DNA from: Chthoniobacter flavus Ellin428
Lineage (GTDB): Bacteria > Verrucomicrobiota > Verrucomicrobiia > Chthoniobacterales > Chthoniobacteraceae
Direction of reading: 5' to 3'
Length of the DNA stretch: 64,000 nt
NCBI RefSeq assembly: GCF_000173075.1
Contig: NZ_ABVL01000028.1
Location: 1-64,000 of the forward strand
This document shows positions 62,734 to 64,000 of this stretch, in pieces; positions within the stretch are counted from its first letter, which is position 1, and each line of letters starts with the position of its first letter. The notes under the pieces were generated by a model that had not been told where the DNA came from, did not search any database, and was given only the letters and a program-made list of their open reading frames with translations. The position numbers were made by a program, and so were the translations under genes.

Positions 62734-63507
62734 ATGACCTATTGCCTTAGCCTGCTCTGCCGCGAAGGGATTGTTTTCATCTCCGATTCGCGCACCAGCG
62801 CCGGCGTGGATAACATCACCGTGCAGCCGAAGATGCGCATCTACGCAGAGAGCGGCGACCGCGTCATTTGCTTGATGACGTCCGGGAATCTTTCGCTCAC
62901 GCAATCGGTTTACGCGCTGATCGAGGAGGATTTTTTGCTCAGCAAGAGCGCGCCGGATCAGAGCACGCTCATGAATCAGCGGACCCTCTTCGAAACGGCG
63001 CGCTATGTCGGCCGGAAGATCCGCGACGTGGGAGAGATGGATCGCAAGGCGCTCGAGGCGGCGGGATTCAGCTTCAACATCAACGTGCTCCTGGGCGGGC
63101 AAATCGCCGGGCAGAAGCACGAGATTCATTTTGTCTATCCGCAGGGCAATACGCTGCAGGCCAGTACGGCTTCGCCCTTTCTCCAGATCGGCGAATTCAA
63201 ATACGGCAAGCCAATCCTCGACCGCGGATTCGACTTTGAGACCTCGCTGCGCGACGCGGTGACCTTCGGCATGCTCTCGATGGAAGCCACGGTGAAGTCG
63301 AATGTCTCCGTCGGGCCGCCGATCGATGTCTTCGCCTACGAGGCCGATTCGCTGGCGATGAAATACCGTGCGCGCCTCGAGGAGAACGACGCTTATTTCC
63401 ACGAAATCCAGACGAAATGGGGCCGGGGCCTCGTGCAGCTTGTCGAAGCCATGCCGCGCATGCATTTTCCCGGTGTATCTACTGAACCCGGAGAATCCGC
63501 CTCATGA
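62734..63507 (+). CDS. Anbu (proteasome/HslV-type) peptidase
   Basis: This 257-residue protein starts MTYCLSLLCREGIVFISDSR, with TSAGVDNITVQPKMR next, the signature of Anbu (ancestral beta subunit). After Met removal the N-terminal Thr would be the nucleophile, with Asp17 (SDSR) and Lys32 (PKM) in the usual positions. It assembles into ring- or lock-washer-like particles in other bacteria; its substrates are unknown. The standard neighbours (alpha-E, transglutaminase-like, ATP-grasp) are absent on this side. Instead its stop overlaps the trpF start (ATGA). Confidence 0.9.
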   Translation: MTYCLSLLCREGIVFISDSRTSAGVDNITVQPKMRIYAESGDRVICLMTSGNLSLTQSVYALIEEDFLLSKSAPDQSTLMNQRTLFETARYVGRKIRDVGEMDRKALEAAGFSFNINVLLGGQIAGQKHEIHFVYPQGNTLQASTASPFLQIGEFKYGKPILDRGFDFETSLRDAVTFGMLSMEATVKSNVSVGPPIDVFAYEADSLAMKYRARLEENDAYFHEIQTKWGRGLVQLVEAMPRMHFPGVSTEPGESAS

Positions 63508-64000
63508 CCAATCCAGCCCGTGTCCGTATCAAAATCTGCGGTGTGACGAATGAAGAAGACGCACGTGCCGCGACCGATTTCGGGGCCGATGCACTTGGAT
63601 TCAATCTCTGGCCGGGCTCAAAGCGCTATATCGATCTCGATCGCGCGTTCTCGTGGATTCGTGGCCTGCCGCCGCTGGTCACGCGGGTCGCAGTATTGGT
63701 GAATATGCCTCTCGATGATGCGCGGCGGATCGCCGATCACCCGGCCATCGATGTCGTGCAGTTTCACGGCGACGAAGATGAGAGCTACTGCGCGCAGTTT
63801 GCGGCCTGCGGGCGCCCCTTCATCAAGGCCCTGCGCGTCCGCGATGCGGCTTCGCTCGACAATCTGGAAACCTTCTCGACCCCGAGCATCCTCCTCGATG
63901 CCGACGCAGGAACGGCCTATGGAGGCACTGGCCGCCAACTGGATCCGCAGCTCGCTGCAGAGGCAGTGCGACGCTTCCCGGGAGTGAAAATCATCCTCGC
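63504..64000 (+). CDS. trpF: Phosphoribosylanthranilate isomerase (3' end beyond window)
   Basis: The start ATG at 63504 overlaps the Anbu stop. The visible part reads VRIKICGVTNEEDARAATDF with the catalytic Cys12, GADALGFNLWPGSKRYI, VVQFHGDEDESYC, FIKALRV, and LLDADAGTAYGGTGRQLDPQ with the catalytic Asp. These are diagnostic of the TIM-barrel isomerase of tryptophan biosynthesis (PRA to CdRP). About 165 of roughly 205-210 residues are inside the window; the frame runs off the right edge intact. Confidence 0.96.
   Translation, partial: MTNPARVRIKICGVTNEEDARAATDFGADALGFNLWPGSKRYIDLDRAFSWIRGLPPLVTRVAVLVNMPLDDARRIADHPAIDVVQFHGDEDESYCAQFAACGRPFIKALRVRDAASLDNLETFSTPSILLDADAGTAYGGTGRQLDPQLAAEAVRRFPGVKIIL

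Overview
The window looks like a chromosome segment of a soil-type Verrucomicrobiota bacterium, possibly Chthoniobacterales or a relative. The evidence is the mix of genes: proteins built from autotransporter-associated beta-strand repeats (one with a PEP-CTERM sorting signal), a DUF6797/sorbosone-dehydrogenase-like protein beside a pentahaem cytochrome c, PQQ-type beta-propellers, an Anbu proteasome-like peptidase, GC-rich coding DNA, and many dispersed intergenic repeats typical of this phylum. I place it only at phylum level with reasonable confidence. No tRNA, rRNA or CRISPR array was seen.

Layout. 0-9 kb is an accessory region of small unrelated genes, many encoding membrane or secreted proteins. 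They are separated by four families of 120-240 bp dispersed repeats, two of which end in GTTAGGC-type heptamers as integron cassettes do. It includes a degraded duplicate gene and a four-gene minus-strand operon (3459 to 1952). 9-26 kb, all on the minus strand, is the most unusual part and resembles a polymorphic toxin/immunity locus. Two very large proteins (11356-14736 and 21071-25882) share an N-terminus, a low-complexity linker and repeated beta-type modules but differ in their C-terminal domains. A third copy (18094-19971) has only the modules and a C-terminal domain, like an orphan toxin cassette. Each is followed directly (overlapping ATGA, or TAA then ATG) by a small partner gene. A separate family of partner-like proteins occurs five times. 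Three copies of a 145-146 bp element with 20-bp terminal inverted repeats separate the cassettes. One copy is split by a complete 1,937-bp group II intron whose boundaries can be set to the base from the empty copy.

26-64 kb is more ordinary: two divergent PQQ-propeller genes, threonine ammonia-lyase with what looks like an isoleucine-rich leader peptide and attenuator, secreted hydrolases and beta-strand-repeat surface proteins, the DUF6797/cytochrome pair, an AraC regulator followed by an RND efflux permease and adaptor, an SDR-type epimerase, a two-component system (beta-propeller sensor kinase plus LuxR-type regulator), a peptidoglycan amidase, Anbu, and trpF running off the right edge.

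At least six conserved genes are broken by one- or two-base indels and one by a single in-frame TAG. Several indels lie in or next to short C, G or A runs, so consensus sequencing errors are a real alternative to pseudogenes. The large minus-strand toxin-like genes are intact over more than 1,000 codons.
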